From: Solibacillus sp040274725
GTDB taxonomy: Bacteria > Bacillota > Bacilli > Bacillales_A > Planococcaceae
Assembly (NCBI GenBank): GCA_040274725.1
Contig: JBEMAQ010000013.1
Span: 1-64,000, forward strand
Direction: 5' to 3'
Length of the DNA: 64,000 nucleotides
Shown: in pieces, positions 8,122-16,359 of the stretch
Numbering within the stretch: position 1 is the first letter of the stretch
Layout: each line of letters starts with the position of its first letter
The notes under the pieces: model-generated
What the model saw: the letters and a program-made list of their open reading frames with translations, nothing else
Told to the model about the DNA's origin: nothing
Databases searched by the model: none
Position numbers and translations under genes: made by a program

Positions 8122-8904
8122 ATGGGGTATGAAACAATCTTAGTAGAAAAAACAGGACGTAGAGCAACGTTAACATTAAATCGTCCAGATGTAATGAACG
8201 CGATGAACTTTGCAATGATGAAGGAGCTAGCCCACTGCTTTGAGGAATTACATAATGAGACAGGGGTAGACGTGCTCGTTATTAAAGGGGCAGGAAAGGT
8301 TTTCTCAGCGGGTGGCGATATAAAAATGATGGTTAACTCAAATGATCCAGATGACTTTAAAAATATAATGGATTATATTTCAAGAATTGTACGAGCTTAT
8401 TATACGTTACCGATGATTACGATTACTGAAATTCACGGGGCAGCTGCAGGGCTAGGCTTTAGCTTGGCGCTCGGTAGTGATATTGTCGTAGCAGAACAAA
8501 CGAGCAAAATTGCGATGAATTTTATCGGGATTGGTCTTATTCCAGACGGTGGTGGTCATTTCTTTATGAAGGAGCGCGTTGGTACGATGAAGGCAAAGCA
8601 GCTTATTTGGGAAGGACGTGTCATGAGTGGACAAGAGGCAGCGGAGCTAGGCTTAGTTGACTATCACGTATCTGTGCATTCAGCGAGTGTGACGGTAGAG
8701 AAGCTGGTCAATAAAACTTTAGCATCCCCTACACGCGCTATGATTGAATCAAAACTGATTTTGCATAATGCAAGGCTAGAGGAGTTAAATGGAATTTTAG
8801 CAGGAGAGGCAGCAGGTCAAACAAAAATGCGTGCAACAAAGGATCACCTAGAAGGAATTCAAGCATTTGTCGACAAGCGAACACCTAGCTATAGTGGTGA
8901 ATAA
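8122..8904 (+). CDS. enoyl-CoA hydratase/isomerase family protein (crotonase fold)
   Basis: A 260-residue crotonase-superfamily enzyme, cytosolic, presumably acting on an enoyl- or epoxy-acyl-CoA in fatty or aromatic acid breakdown. The oxyanion-hole segments are FSAGGDIKMM (about 63-72) and HGAAAGLGFSLALG (about 107-120). At the second acidic position it reads GLIPDGGG, Asp where classic hydratases have Glu, a pattern seen in PaaG-type isomerases, so isomerase activity is as likely as hydration. B. subtilis YhaR, in the same neighbourhood, is a possible ortholog. I chose ATG 8122 behind AGGATGGGGTG; ATG 8086 and 8107 are alternatives. A palindromic operator candidate precedes it. Confidence 0.85.
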   Translation: MGYETILVEKTGRRATLTLNRPDVMNAMNFAMMKELAHCFEELHNETGVDVLVIKGAGKVFSAGGDIKMMVNSNDPDDFKNIMDYISRIVRAYYTLPMITITEIHGAAAGLGFSLALGSDIVVAEQTSKIAMNFIGIGLIPDGGGHFFMKERVGTMKAKQLIWEGRVMSGQEAAELGLVDYHVSVHSASVTVEKLVNKTLASPTRAMIESKLILHNARLEELNGILAGEAAGQTKMRATKDHLEGIQAFVDKRTPSYSGE

Positions 8905-8909
8905 CGATA

Positions 8910-8947
8910 AATCTGTGAGAGCTAAATGCTTCTCGCAGATTTTTTTT
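8910..8947 (+). terminator. intrinsic terminator after crotonase gene
   Basis: AATCTGTGAGA (8910-8920) pairs with TCTCGCAGATT (8931-8941) with one G-T pair, followed by a run of T residues. Confidence 0.88.
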
Positions 8948-9091
8948 GAAGAATGAGTTCATCATAATAGTATAGTCTGTTTATAATAATCACTAATAAT
9001 AAGCGCATTTTTTGCTAGTTCAAACAAATTACTGTACATAATGTTGGCAGATGATTATGATAGTAAAAGTTTGAATGGAGGACGTTTGATT

Positions 9092-10237
9092 ATGAATAGG
9101 TTTTGTCGGCCACATCGACATTTAGTTGAAAATATATACAGCGCTACAAGTGAGCAAACGGCACAATTATGCGTAGATTATATAGAGCAGGCAATCGGTA
9201 AGTGTGAGTTGTTTTTTATCGAGGTCCCACTCGAGCAGTATGTGGAGGTAGTGAGGGCTGTAGAGCGTCACGAAATAGCATGTCAATCCATTATTCGCCA
9301 AGGTGCCTTTACTTATAATCAAGTGAGACATGTTGCGGAGGCAGGCAATATTCATCATTTGCATATCAATGATGAGGGGCGTATTTATTTTACGGATGAA
9401 GACATTAGCATGAGTACAGCTATTGCGTTTGCACAAAGTAAATGGAATGGGGCAGAGCGCTATGAGGCTGTAGAAAATAGTGTCTATACAGGCTTGATGA
9501 TTATTGGGGAGCCATTTGCGCAAGAAGTTGTCGGAGCGGAGACATCGTTAAAAAATGAGGCGTCACAATCGCAGCTGAAGAAATTAATTACGACAACGAA
9601 GCAAAAAACGCTAACCGTAAAAAACAGCTGTTTATATGTGAATAATTGCATTAAAACAGGTGCGTTTATTAGCGATATGCTAACACCAGAAAAAATTGAT
9701 TGCTTAGTAAAAGAGCAGCTATCCCCTGTGCAGCTGTTTAAAACGACAGCAAAAACAGCAACAAGTATGCTAGGTGGTCTGATTGGGATACTAATCGGTG
9801 TAAGCGTCGGTTTGTTCATTCTGAATGTTAGTACAGCGGTAATGACGATTATTGGCGGTATTATGGGACTAATCAGTGGTAGCCGTTTAGCGTCAACGAT
9901 TTCACGAAAAATATTAGCTTGGTTCATACCAGCTGAAACATTACGTATGCTCAAAATATTTAAGCAACAATTGAATGTAAGCAGCGAAGAGTTTTTACTT
10001 AGTAAGCTAGAGCTGAAGCAAGCCATGCATGATTTTAGTACATTGCATGATCTGCGTGCTCAATTTCAGCGAATGGCGAGTAGCGCAAATGCTGAAGAAC
10101 TTGCGAAACAGTTGATTGAAAGTGAATTAACGCGAATTGTAAGGCTACGTATGTATTTACAGGTGCCAGTTAATCACGAGATGTATGAGGTTTTAGAAAC
10201 ACTTAGCACAACGAAAAAAAAGGGAGCTGTCGCATAA
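9092..10237 (+). CDS. unknown membrane protein with central glycine-rich hydrophobic hairpin
   Basis: A 381-residue protein of no family I recognise. The N-terminal 215 residues are mixed alpha/beta and soluble. A hydrophobic glycine-rich stretch at about 233-270 (SMLGGLIGILIGVSVGLF, then a second stretch ending GGIMGLISGS) looks like two closely spaced membrane helices with GxxxG packing. The C-terminal 110 residues are helical and charged, with coiled-coil character. There is no signal peptide. ATG 9092 has TGGAGG 10 bases upstream; an in-frame TTG at 9086 is the alternative. It stands alone with its own terminator. Confidence 0.75.
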   Translation: MNRFCRPHRHLVENIYSATSEQTAQLCVDYIEQAIGKCELFFIEVPLEQYVEVVRAVERHEIACQSIIRQGAFTYNQVRHVAEAGNIHHLHINDEGRIYFTDEDISMSTAIAFAQSKWNGAERYEAVENSVYTGLMIIGEPFAQEVVGAETSLKNEASQSQLKKLITTTKQKTLTVKNSCLYVNNCIKTGAFISDMLTPEKIDCLVKEQLSPVQLFKTTAKTATSMLGGLIGILIGVSVGLFILNVSTAVMTIIGGIMGLISGSRLASTISRKILAWFIPAETLRMLKIFKQQLNVSSEEFLLSKLELKQAMHDFSTLHDLRAQFQRMASSANAEELAKQLIESELTRIVRLRMYLQVPVNHEMYEVLETLSTTKKKGAVA

Positions 10238-10250
10238 GACAGCTCCCTTT
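10219..10250. terminator. bidirectional terminator with embedded stop codon
   Basis: A 13-bp perfect stem, AAAGGGAGCTGTC (10219-10231) and GACAGCTCCCTTT (10238-10250). The 6-base loop contains the stop codon of the upstream + strand gene. The T-tail is stronger on the minus strand (eight residues), serving the converging YhzD-like gene. Confidence 0.88.
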
Positions 10251-10258
10251 ATGTACGT

Positions 10259-10444
10259 TTACACATGGAATAAAATTAGCTTACCTGAAGAATTGACAAG
10301 GCGGTGTGTTTTTTCAGCAACACCTTTTTCCTCGATTTGTTTTTGCCCTTCTTTTTTAGCCGCTTCATCACTTTCAAACGCCCATAATTCATCAAAGAGT
10401 GTTTCCCCTGTTTTTTCAAATGCAGTAAATCTGTAGTTCCCCAT
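10259..10444 (-). CDS. YhzD-like small protein
   Basis: A 61-residue soluble, charged protein: an N-terminal strand (YRFTAFEKTGETLFDELW), a helix rich in Lys and Glu, and a C-terminal SSGKLILFHV strand. The pattern and neighbourhood (next to yhaM) resemble the Bacillus YhzD family of unknown function; the name rests on memory of that family. Two consecutive ATG codons (10447, 10444) follow AAAGGGTGAT; the second gives better spacing. A shared bidirectional terminator follows. Confidence 0.65.
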   Translation of the reverse strand: MGNYRFTAFEKTGETLFDELWAFESDEAAKKEGQKQIEEKGVAEKTHRLVNSSGKLILFHV

Positions 10445-10728
10445 CATATCACCCTTTTCACAAAAATATAGTTTTTATTATACACGAAAGATTGCGATAA
10501 TTCATGAAAATGTAGTTGTTGAATTGTATTTAATGGTAATTTATTTATATAATGTTATTATTTCGTCATAAATTTCGTGGCAAATGCAGAAAAGTCTGGT
10601 GAATCGTATGTTGCTACACTAAAGTAGTGCTAGACAATCCATTTTTGTTTTGGTTTTTATCGAAAGTGAAATATCGACATGGTACAATAAACTAAGTAGA
10701 TGAAAAGTAGAAAAGGAGTGGTGTATTC

Positions 10729-11667
10729 GTGATGGGTATTACGAAGCTCCAAGCAGGGGAACAGGTAGATCAGTTTTTATTAATTAAACAAGCAGTAAAA
10801 GGTGTGACAACGGTAGGAAAGCCGTTTATGTCGCTCGTATTGCAAGATAAAAGTGGCGACATCGAGGCAAAGCTTTGGGATACAAATGATGAGCATGAGC
10901 AAATGTATCAGCCACAAACGATTATTCGCGTTGGTGGGGAGATTCATGATTACCGCGGGAAAAACCAGTTACGCGTGAAGCAAATTCGTGTGGCACGACC
11001 AGATGAAGGGATTCAAATTGAAGATTTAGTACCGTCTTCAGCAACGCCAAAAGAGCAGTTGTTTGAAGAGATGAAGGAATACTTCTTCGGCATTCAAAAT
11101 CCGGCCATTGCACAAATTACGAAACATCTTATCAAAAAATATCAAAGTGAGTTTGTTGTTTATCCAGCGGCAACAAAAAATCATCATGATTATGTGTCAG
11201 GTTTACTTGATCATGTTGTGTCAATGCTGCGTCTAGGAAAGTCGATTTGTGACCTGTATCCGACGCTAAACCGCGATTTAATTTATTCAGGTATTATTTT
11301 ACATGATATTGGTAAAGTAATTGAGCTATCAGGTCCAATTGCGACATTGTATACGGTGGAAGGAAATTTACTAGGCCATATTACCATTATGGTCAATGAA
11401 ATTGGTCAGGCGGCAAAAGAGCTTGGTATTGAGGGTGAGGAAGTGATGCTACTTCAACATGTAGTATTGTCTCACCACGGCAAGGAAGAATGGGGTAGCC
11501 CGAAAAAGCCAATGATTCAAGAAGCAGAGATGATTCACTATATTGATAACATCGATGCAAAGATGAACATGCTAAAGCGTGCGCTTGATAAAACAAAGCC
11601 AGGTGAATTTACAGAGCGCTTATTCCCACTGGATAACCGTTCGTTCTATAAGCCAACAATTGAATAA
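10729..11667 (+). CDS. yhaM: 3'-5' exoribonuclease YhaM
   Basis: A 312-residue nuclease, near-identical in length to B. subtilis YhaM (314). The N-terminal OB-fold (about 10-95, FMSLVLQDKSGDIEAKLWD) binds nucleic acid. The HD domain (about 155-290) supplies metal ligands: HHDYVSGLLDHV, the HD pair in ILHDIGKVIEL, and HHGKEEWGSP. It trims RNA, and also DNA in vitro, from the 3' end in the cytosol. GTG 10729 lies 10 bases behind GGAG; ATG 10732 would remove one residue. A TACAAT at 10683-10688 may be its -10 element. Confidence 0.95.
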   Translation: MMGITKLQAGEQVDQFLLIKQAVKGVTTVGKPFMSLVLQDKSGDIEAKLWDTNDEHEQMYQPQTIIRVGGEIHDYRGKNQLRVKQIRVARPDEGIQIEDLVPSSATPKEQLFEEMKEYFFGIQNPAIAQITKHLIKKYQSEFVVYPAATKNHHDYVSGLLDHVVSMLRLGKSICDLYPTLNRDLIYSGIILHDIGKVIELSGPIATLYTVEGNLLGHITIMVNEIGQAAKELGIEGEEVMLLQHVVLSHHGKEEWGSPKKPMIQEAEMIHYIDNIDAKMNMLKRALDKTKPGEFTERLFPLDNRSFYKPTIE

Positions 11668-11673
11668 CAAAAC

Positions 11674-11709
11674 GGGGCTGCATCGATTGTCGATGCAGCC
11701 CCTATTTTA
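11674..11709 (+). terminator. intrinsic terminator of yhaM
   Basis: A perfect 12-bp stem GGGGCTGCATCG/CGATGCAGCCCC with a 5-base loop, followed by the short T-rich tail TATTTTA. Confidence 0.82.
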
Positions 11710-11751
11710 AGAGATAAAAAAGTATAAAATTTGGCTTTTTTTATGTCTAGG

Positions 11752-11813
11752 CATTCGCGCCGCACGCTCGAGGTCGTTTCGAAAATCTCTACGCGTGCAA
11801 ACGGGCGCAAATG
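11752..11813. repeat. GC-rich imperfect palindrome between yhaM and serC
   Basis: A 62-base imperfect inverted repeat: CATTCGCGC (11752-11760) with GCGCAAATG (11805-11813), then GCACGC (11762-11767) with GCGTGC (11793-11798), then GAG with CTC. It is much more GC-rich than its surroundings and has no T-run, so it is not a simple terminator. It could be a dispersed intergenic repeat; no second copy is in this window. Confidence 0.5.
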
Positions 11814-11825
11814 CGCTTTTCTTAA

Positions 11826-12914
11826 TTATTGATTATTACTTTGGAATTCAATCATGAATTCAGCTAATGCTTGGCAAGTGTCTACTGGTACAGCATTGTA
11901 AGCAGATGCGCGGCAGCCGCCTACTGAACGGTGACCGTTTAAGCCAACAAAGCCAGCATCTTTTGCTTCAGCTAAGAATTGTTTTTCTAATTCTTCGTCA
12001 GCTACGCGGAATGTGATGTTCATAAGTGAACGAGATTCTTTTGTTGCATGACCTGTGTAGAAGCCATTTGAGTTGTCGATTACGTCGTAGATTAATGCAG
12101 CTTTCTCTTCGTTACGTTTTTCGATTGCCTCTAAGCCGCCTTGCTCTTCAACCCATTTTAATACTTCACCTAACATGTAAATACCGAATGTTGGTGGTGT
12201 GTTGTATAGTGAGTTGTTTTTTGCGTGAATGCCGTATTGCAGGATTGTTGGTACATTTGTGTTTGCTTGTTCAAGTAAGTCTTTACGGATGATGACAACC
12301 GTTACACCTGAAGGACCTAAGTTTTTCTGTGCCCCAGCATAAATCATACCGAATTTAGAAACGTCCACGCGTTTTGATAAAATATCAGAAGACATGTCTG
12401 CGATTAGTGGTACATTCGTTTCAGGGAACTCTTTCCATTGTGTACCGAAAATTGTGTTGTTTGTTGTAATGTGTAAGTAAGCTGCATTTTCATCAATAGC
12501 AATATCAGAAAGAGCAGGAATGTTTTTGTAGTTGTTTTCTTTTGTGCTCGCTGCTTCTACTGGTGTGCCGAAAAGTTTTGCTTCTTTGAATGCTTTTTCA
12601 GACCAAGCACCTGTTTGCACATAGCTAGCCTTTTTACCTTCTGAAAGGAAGTTCATTGGAATCATTGTGAATTGAAGGCTTGCCCCACCTTGTAGGAATA
12701 ACACTTCATAGTTTTCTGGGATGTCATAAAGCTTGCGTAAGCGAGCGATTGCATCATTATGTACTGCCTCAAATGTAGCGCTACGGTGACTAAGCTCCAT
12801 CACAGACATACCTGTTTGTTGGAAATCTACTAATTCTGCCTGTGCTTTTTGTAATACCTCAAGTGGTAAAGCTGATGGACCTGCATTAAAGTTATATGCA
12901 CGTTTTGTTGTCAA
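11826..12914 (-). CDS. serC: phosphoserine aminotransferase
   Basis: Second enzyme of serine synthesis (3-phosphohydroxypyruvate plus glutamate to O-phosphoserine), also used in pyridoxal phosphate synthesis in some bacteria. 362 residues, a class V aminotransferase with the SerC start RAYNFNAGPSALP, the glycine loop FLQGGASLQF, and the cofactor Lys in GAQKNLGPSG near residue 195. The start is revised: a GTG at 12923 sits directly on GAGGAG with no spacing, whereas TTG 12914 has 8-base spacing and gives the usual SerC N-terminus. It is monocistronic from its own promoter, with no T-box, so regulated differently from serA. Confidence 0.95.
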   Translation of the reverse strand: MTTKRAYNFNAGPSALPLEVLQKAQAELVDFQQTGMSVMELSHRSATFEAVHNDAIARLRKLYDIPENYEVLFLQGGASLQFTMIPMNFLSEGKKASYVQTGAWSEKAFKEAKLFGTPVEAASTKENNYKNIPALSDIAIDENAAYLHITTNNTIFGTQWKEFPETNVPLIADMSSDILSKRVDVSKFGMIYAGAQKNLGPSGVTVVIIRKDLLEQANTNVPTILQYGIHAKNNSLYNTPPTFGIYMLGEVLKWVEEQGGLEAIEKRNEEKAALIYDVIDNSNGFYTGHATKESRSLMNITFRVADEELEKQFLAEAKDAGFVGLNGHRSVGGCRASAYNAVPVDTCQALAEFMIEFQSNNQ

Positions 12915-12953
12915 TGGAAACACTCCTCATTTTAAATTTCTAGCTATGTAGAT

Positions 12954-12982
12954 AATATACTCTTTTAATTCAAAAATGGCAA
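12954..12982 (-). promoter_or_regulatory. sigma-A promoter of serC
   Basis: On the minus strand TTGCCA (12977-12982), 17-bp spacer, TATATT (12954-12959), about 40 bases before the serC start. Confidence 0.8.
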
Positions 12983-13085
12983 AATACATAAAAAATTTAG
13001 ACGTATCAGACAAAAGAGAGAAAATACAGGTTTATTTTATGATAGTCTACAAATAGAGTTTGAAAAAATTAGGAGGATTACGACG

Positions 13086-13856
13086 ATGAGTGAAACAATC
13101 GATAAGTTAGCAAAATCTGCTGAATTAAAGCGCGATAAATTGCAGTTTAATCTAGCAGGCTACACAGCTGTTACGATGCTTGGCGGTGCATTTATTGGCT
13201 TTGGTGTCATTTTGATTTCGGTCATTGGTGGCTTACTTGACCCGGCTGGTGTGCCAAGTATGAAAATTGTGCAAGGTTTAGTATTTGGTGTGGCACTGAC
13301 GATGGTACTCGTTGGCGGTGCGGATTTATATACCGGTAATAATTTAATTATGATGATCGGCAGACTTGAAAAACGTACAACGTGGCTTGATTTAGTACGC
13401 TCATGGATTGCGAGCTATGCAGGAAATGCGGTGGGTTCCATTATTTGTGCGGCGGTGTTTTTTGCGGCGGGCCTTGCTAGCGGTGCGACGGCAGACTATA
13501 TTGAAAAGCTCGCCTTGTATAAAGTAAGTCCAACATTTACCGAGCTATTTTGGCGCGGTGTACTGTGTAATATTTTAGTTTGTATGGGCGTGTGGGGCTT
13601 TTATAAAGTGCAAAATGAAGCTGCGAAAATATTGGTCGTTTTTTGTTGTATTTTTCCGTTTATTACATCCGGCTTTGAACATAGTATCGCCAATATTACA
13701 TTGTTTTCGCTAGCAGCGCTTATTCCAGTCGGTGAAGTAGGGGTGCAACATTTCATACATAACTTAATTCCGGTAACATTTGGAAATGCAGTAGGCGGCG
13801 CGATTTTTATTGGTCTAGCGTTTTGGTTGAGTGAGCGAAACGTGCAGAAAAATTAG
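13086..13856 (+). CDS. formate/nitrite transporter (FNT) family channel
   Basis: A 256-residue integral membrane protein with six helices, a pentameric channel for small monovalent anions such as formate, nitrite or hydrosulfide. Family landmarks: the N-terminal amphipathic helix, GGAFIGFGV, GGADLYTGNN, and the helix-5 segment GFEHSIANI with the pore His. The substrate cannot be decided between FocA-, NirC- and YwcJ-like channels. The start is supported by TTAGGAGG before ATG 13086. No nitrite reductase or formate-lyase gene is nearby. Confidence 0.92.
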   Translation: MSETIDKLAKSAELKRDKLQFNLAGYTAVTMLGGAFIGFGVILISVIGGLLDPAGVPSMKIVQGLVFGVALTMVLVGGADLYTGNNLIMMIGRLEKRTTWLDLVRSWIASYAGNAVGSIICAAVFFAAGLASGATADYIEKLALYKVSPTFTELFWRGVLCNILVCMGVWGFYKVQNEAAKILVVFCCIFPFITSGFEHSIANITLFSLAALIPVGEVGVQHFIHNLIPVTFGNAVGGAIFIGLAFWLSERNVQKN

Positions 13857-13954
13857 CAACATAGCGCTTATTTTAGTGGGAAAGCGCGACATCGGTTGTA
13901 CTCTTTCTAAGAATATGCCACTATAAAGAGAATGAGTAAAGAGGAGGTAGTAAA

Positions 13955-14293
13955 ATGGAACAATACCCAAATTGTCCACAATGTAATTCATCATACACAT
14001 ATGAGGACGGCACGATGTTTGTTTGTCCAGAATGTGCGCATGAATGGTCAGCGCAGGACGCGGAAGTAGTAGAAGAGGGATTAGTTGTACGTGATGCAAA
14101 CGGCAACTTACTTACAGATGGTGATGCGGTTACAGTGATTAAAGATTTAAAAGTAAAAGGTAGCTCGTCTACGTTAAAAATCGGTACACGCGTAAAAAAT
14201 ATTCGTCTTGTTGAAGGCGATCACAATATCGATTGCAAAATTGACGGCTTCGGTGCGATGAAGCTGAAATCTGAATTTGTAAAGAAAAATTAA
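13955..14293 (+). CDS. PhnA/YjdM-family zinc-ribbon protein
   Basis: A 112-residue protein with an N-terminal zinc ribbon (CPQC at about 7-10, CPEC at 27-30) followed by a small beta-barrel PhnA C-terminal domain (from about residue 48, LVVRDANGNLLTDGDAVTVI). The family is named alkylphosphonate utilisation protein PhnA, but the true role is not settled and no phosphonate genes are here. ATG 13955 is preceded by AGAGGAGGT. It converges with prsA on a shared terminator. Confidence 0.9.
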   Translation: MEQYPNCPQCNSSYTYEDGTMFVCPECAHEWSAQDAEVVEEGLVVRDANGNLLTDGDAVTVIKDLKVKGSSSTLKIGTRVKNIRLVEGDHNIDCKIDGFGAMKLKSEFVKKN

Positions 14294-14333
14294 AAAAATG
14301 GAGGCACCTCGCATAGGTTGCCTCCATTTTTTT
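14294..14333. terminator. bidirectional terminator between phnA-like gene and prsA
   Basis: AATGGAGGCACCT pairs with AGGTTGCCTCCATT (one bulged base), with runs of seven T residues in both directions. Confidence 0.9.
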
Positions 14334-14342
14334 GTGAAGAAA

Positions 14343-15236
14343 TTATTTCTCTTCTTTTTCTTCAGTTTCAGCTGCTGCATCGTCAGTAGCTGGTGTAATT
14401 GAGTAGCCTTGGAATGCTTCTTTTAAGTCAGCATCCTTCACTTCAATGTTTGCCTCTTTAATTAAGTCAGCAATTTTTGTATTCCAGTCGCCTTTTGTCG
14501 CAGCGATTGTTTCACGAATTTCTTCTTTTTGGTCCTCTAATGTACCGTAGCCTTCCACGTCACGCGTATCAAGTAGCTCGATAATGTGGAAACCGAAATC
14601 AGATTGTACAGGCGCGCTTACTTCACCTTTTTTCAGTTTGTAAGCAGCATCGTTGAATGGCTGAACCATTGTACCAACTGTGAACCAACCTAAGTCGCCA
14701 CCTTTTTCAGCAGAACCTGTGTCAGAAGAATATTCTTTTGCAAGTGCAGCAAAGTCGCCACCGTCATTTAATTTTTTAACAACTTCGTTTGCAGTCGCTT
14801 CATCTTCCACTAAAATATGACGCGCACTTAATTCTTTCGATGCTTGGTCATAGTAAGCTTGGATCTCTTCGTCTGTAACGTTTACGTCATTTGTTGCTTT
14901 TTCTTGTAATAGGCTGAAACGGATATTGTTTTTCAATGTATCCTCTGTTAAGCCGTTTTGAGCTAATACCATGCTGAAGCTATCGCCGTATTGCTCTTTC
15001 ATTGAGTCTAACTCAGCAGTTACTTCCTCAGCAGTTACTTCATATTTATCTTCGAGAATGCGCTCAATCATAATTTGCTCTAATAATTGAGTACCAGCCA
15101 GTGATTTAATTTCATTATAAAACTCTTCTTGTGTTAAATCACCAAGGCTAGATTTTACAACAACTTCATTGCCAGCGCTACATGCAGCAAGGCCAAGTGA
15201 AGCAGCTAAAGTTAAAGCAAGAATTGATTTTTTCAT
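14343..15236 (-). CDS. prsA: PrsA extracytoplasmic foldase lipoprotein (parvulin PPIase)
   Basis: A 297-residue membrane-anchored chaperone that folds exported proteins on the outer face of the membrane. It has a lipoprotein signal with lipobox LAAC (Cys at 19), an N-terminal helical chaperone segment (about 25-130), the parvulin domain at about 134-225 (SARHILVEDEATA, GGDLGWF, FGFHIIELLD), and an acidic tail. I set the start at ATG 15236 behind TTAGGAG; the open frame runs 37 codons further upstream without a site. In B. subtilis prsA is next to yhaM and scoC, as here, and ScoC represses prsA there. Confidence 0.95.
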   Translation of the reverse strand: MKKSILALTLAASLGLAACSAGNEVVVKSSLGDLTQEEFYNEIKSLAGTQLLEQIMIERILEDKYEVTAEEVTAELDSMKEQYGDSFSMVLAQNGLTEDTLKNNIRFSLLQEKATNDVNVTDEEIQAYYDQASKELSARHILVEDEATANEVVKKLNDGGDFAALAKEYSSDTGSAEKGGDLGWFTVGTMVQPFNDAAYKLKKGEVSAPVQSDFGFHIIELLDTRDVEGYGTLEDQKEEIRETIAATKGDWNTKIADLIKEANIEVKDADLKEAFQGYSITPATDDAAAETEEKEEK

Positions 15237-15376
15237 TTTTATTCTCCTAACATTCATTAATAATGCAATTGTTACTATAACACAAACGAAAAAAAAACTA
15301 AACGGTTCCCTCTCGAAAAAGCCTAAGTTCTTCCATTTGCTTTGCATACGATAGTTTTGAGAAGGGGGGTGACGTT

Positions 15377-15493
15377 ATGAGTGGCGGTGGAGGCTACAAC
15401 GGCGGCGGTGGATACGGCGCAGGTGCAGGTTTTGCGTTAATCGTCGTGTTATTCATCTTGTTAATTATTGTCGGTGCAGCGTTTATTTATTAG
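15377..15493 (+). CDS. YjcZ-family small sporulation-type membrane peptide
   Basis: A 38-residue peptide: a Gly/Tyr-rich head (MSGGGGYNGGGGYGAGAG) and a single transmembrane helix FALIVVLFILLIIVGAAFI. This is the layout of the YjcZ family of small sporulation or coat-associated proteins. A strong GGGGGGTGA lies just before ATG 15377 and a terminator follows at once. It would be missed by a 60-residue length cutoff. Confidence 0.88.
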   Translation: MSGGGGYNGGGGYGAGAGFALIVVLFILLIIVGAAFIY

Positions 15494-15494
15494 T

Positions 15495-15536
15495 ATGTAA
15501 AAAAAGAAGGTGCAATTTTGCACCTTCTTTTACATA
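15495..15536. terminator. bidirectional terminator
   Basis: AAAGAAGGTGCAA (15503-15515) and TTGCACCTTCTTT (15518-15530) form a 13-bp stem, extended by an outer ATGTAAAA/TTTTACAT pairing. It serves the YjcZ-type gene and the converging gene at 15530-15715, whose stop codon lies in the distal arm. Confidence 0.87.
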
Positions 15537-15715
15537 GCGTGTAATACTTCGACATAAAAACTAATAAGTAAAATCGTAATTAAGACATTTATTGTGCGGA
15601 ATATTTTTGGCTGCTTTTCTTCTGGAATTTCTCGACGCGTGCATAAAGCCGCGGTCATACGATTAATTTGGAATAAATAAAATATAGAGAATAGCACTAC
15701 AATTAACAGTAGCAA
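15530..15715 (-). CDS. small two-helix membrane protein, unknown function
   Basis: A 61-residue protein with two predicted transmembrane helices (about 1-17 and 41-58) joined by a positively charged loop containing CTRREIPEEKQPKIFR. I do not recognise the family. Translation should start at TTG 15715, 7 bases behind GGGGAGG, a convincing site. The gene sits between the YjcZ-type gene and the DUF3267-like gene, reading with the latter. Confidence 0.68.
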   Translation of the reverse strand: MLLLIVVLFSIFYLFQINRMTAALCTRREIPEEKQPKIFRTINVLITILLISFYVEVLHAM

Positions 15716-15793
15716 ATCTATTCCTCCCCTCTAAACTTTCACTATTTCAAGCATAACAAATGATAAAGCGGAAAGACAAGCGGTAGACTTCCA

Positions 15794-16333
15794 TCAAATG
15801 GTCGGCACTAAAATTTCATAGCCGCGCGGTGTTTCCTCGACAACTGCATTTTTTGGTGCATGTAGTAAATGTTTGACATAGAGTAAGTCGATTAAGCAAA
15901 TGCTTGTATGGAATGCTAAAAAGAAGCTAATATAATGCGCCAAATGTTGCACGTAAATACCTAGTATAATGAGTACACTATTTAATAAAATAAAGGGCGT
16001 TAATAGGACGATTACGTAGCGCCATTTTGGGATTGTTCGCAAGAGGCGCATATGCACAACTGGTACGAAATGATGGCGAATTTTCAAGCGAAAAGCAATC
16101 GATTTCCGGTAATCAACCAGCATCATAAAATGGAGCGCTTTATGTAGCGGATAAATGAATGGTGTAATGAGTATCGTCATCATGAAATGCTGATCATGAT
16201 GTGTTTCAGCGTAGTTAAAGCTTAGCCCAATATAAGAAAAACAAAATACTAAAATAAAGCAAATTGCAGACAACAAAAATAATCGTGTCGTGCCGTATTC
16301 ATACTGTACGTTAATTGTTTTCCAACAATGCAT
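15794..16333 (-). CDS. DUF3267-like membrane protein with degenerate zincin motif
   Basis: A 179-residue protein with four hydrophobic segments (about 17-38, 48-65, 105-127, 130-150). The overall pattern and the segment PLHKALHFM resemble DUF3267 putative membrane metalloproteases, whose motif is HExxH. Here the catalytic Glu position is Lys (HKALH), so it is probably not an active peptidase. ATG 16333 follows AAAAGGAG. The gene lies downstream of scoC in the same direction but after a terminator and a 270-base structured spacer. Family assignment is tentative. Confidence 0.62.
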   Translation of the reverse strand: MHCWKTINVQYEYGTTRLFLLSAICFILVFCFSYIGLSFNYAETHHDQHFMMTILITPFIYPLHKALHFMMLVDYRKSIAFRLKIRHHFVPVVHMRLLRTIPKWRYVIVLLTPFILLNSVLIILGIYVQHLAHYISFFLAFHTSICLIDLLYVKHLLHAPKNAVVEETPRGYEILVPTI

Positions 16334-16359
16334 AAAAATCTCCTTTTAAATAGGCGGTC

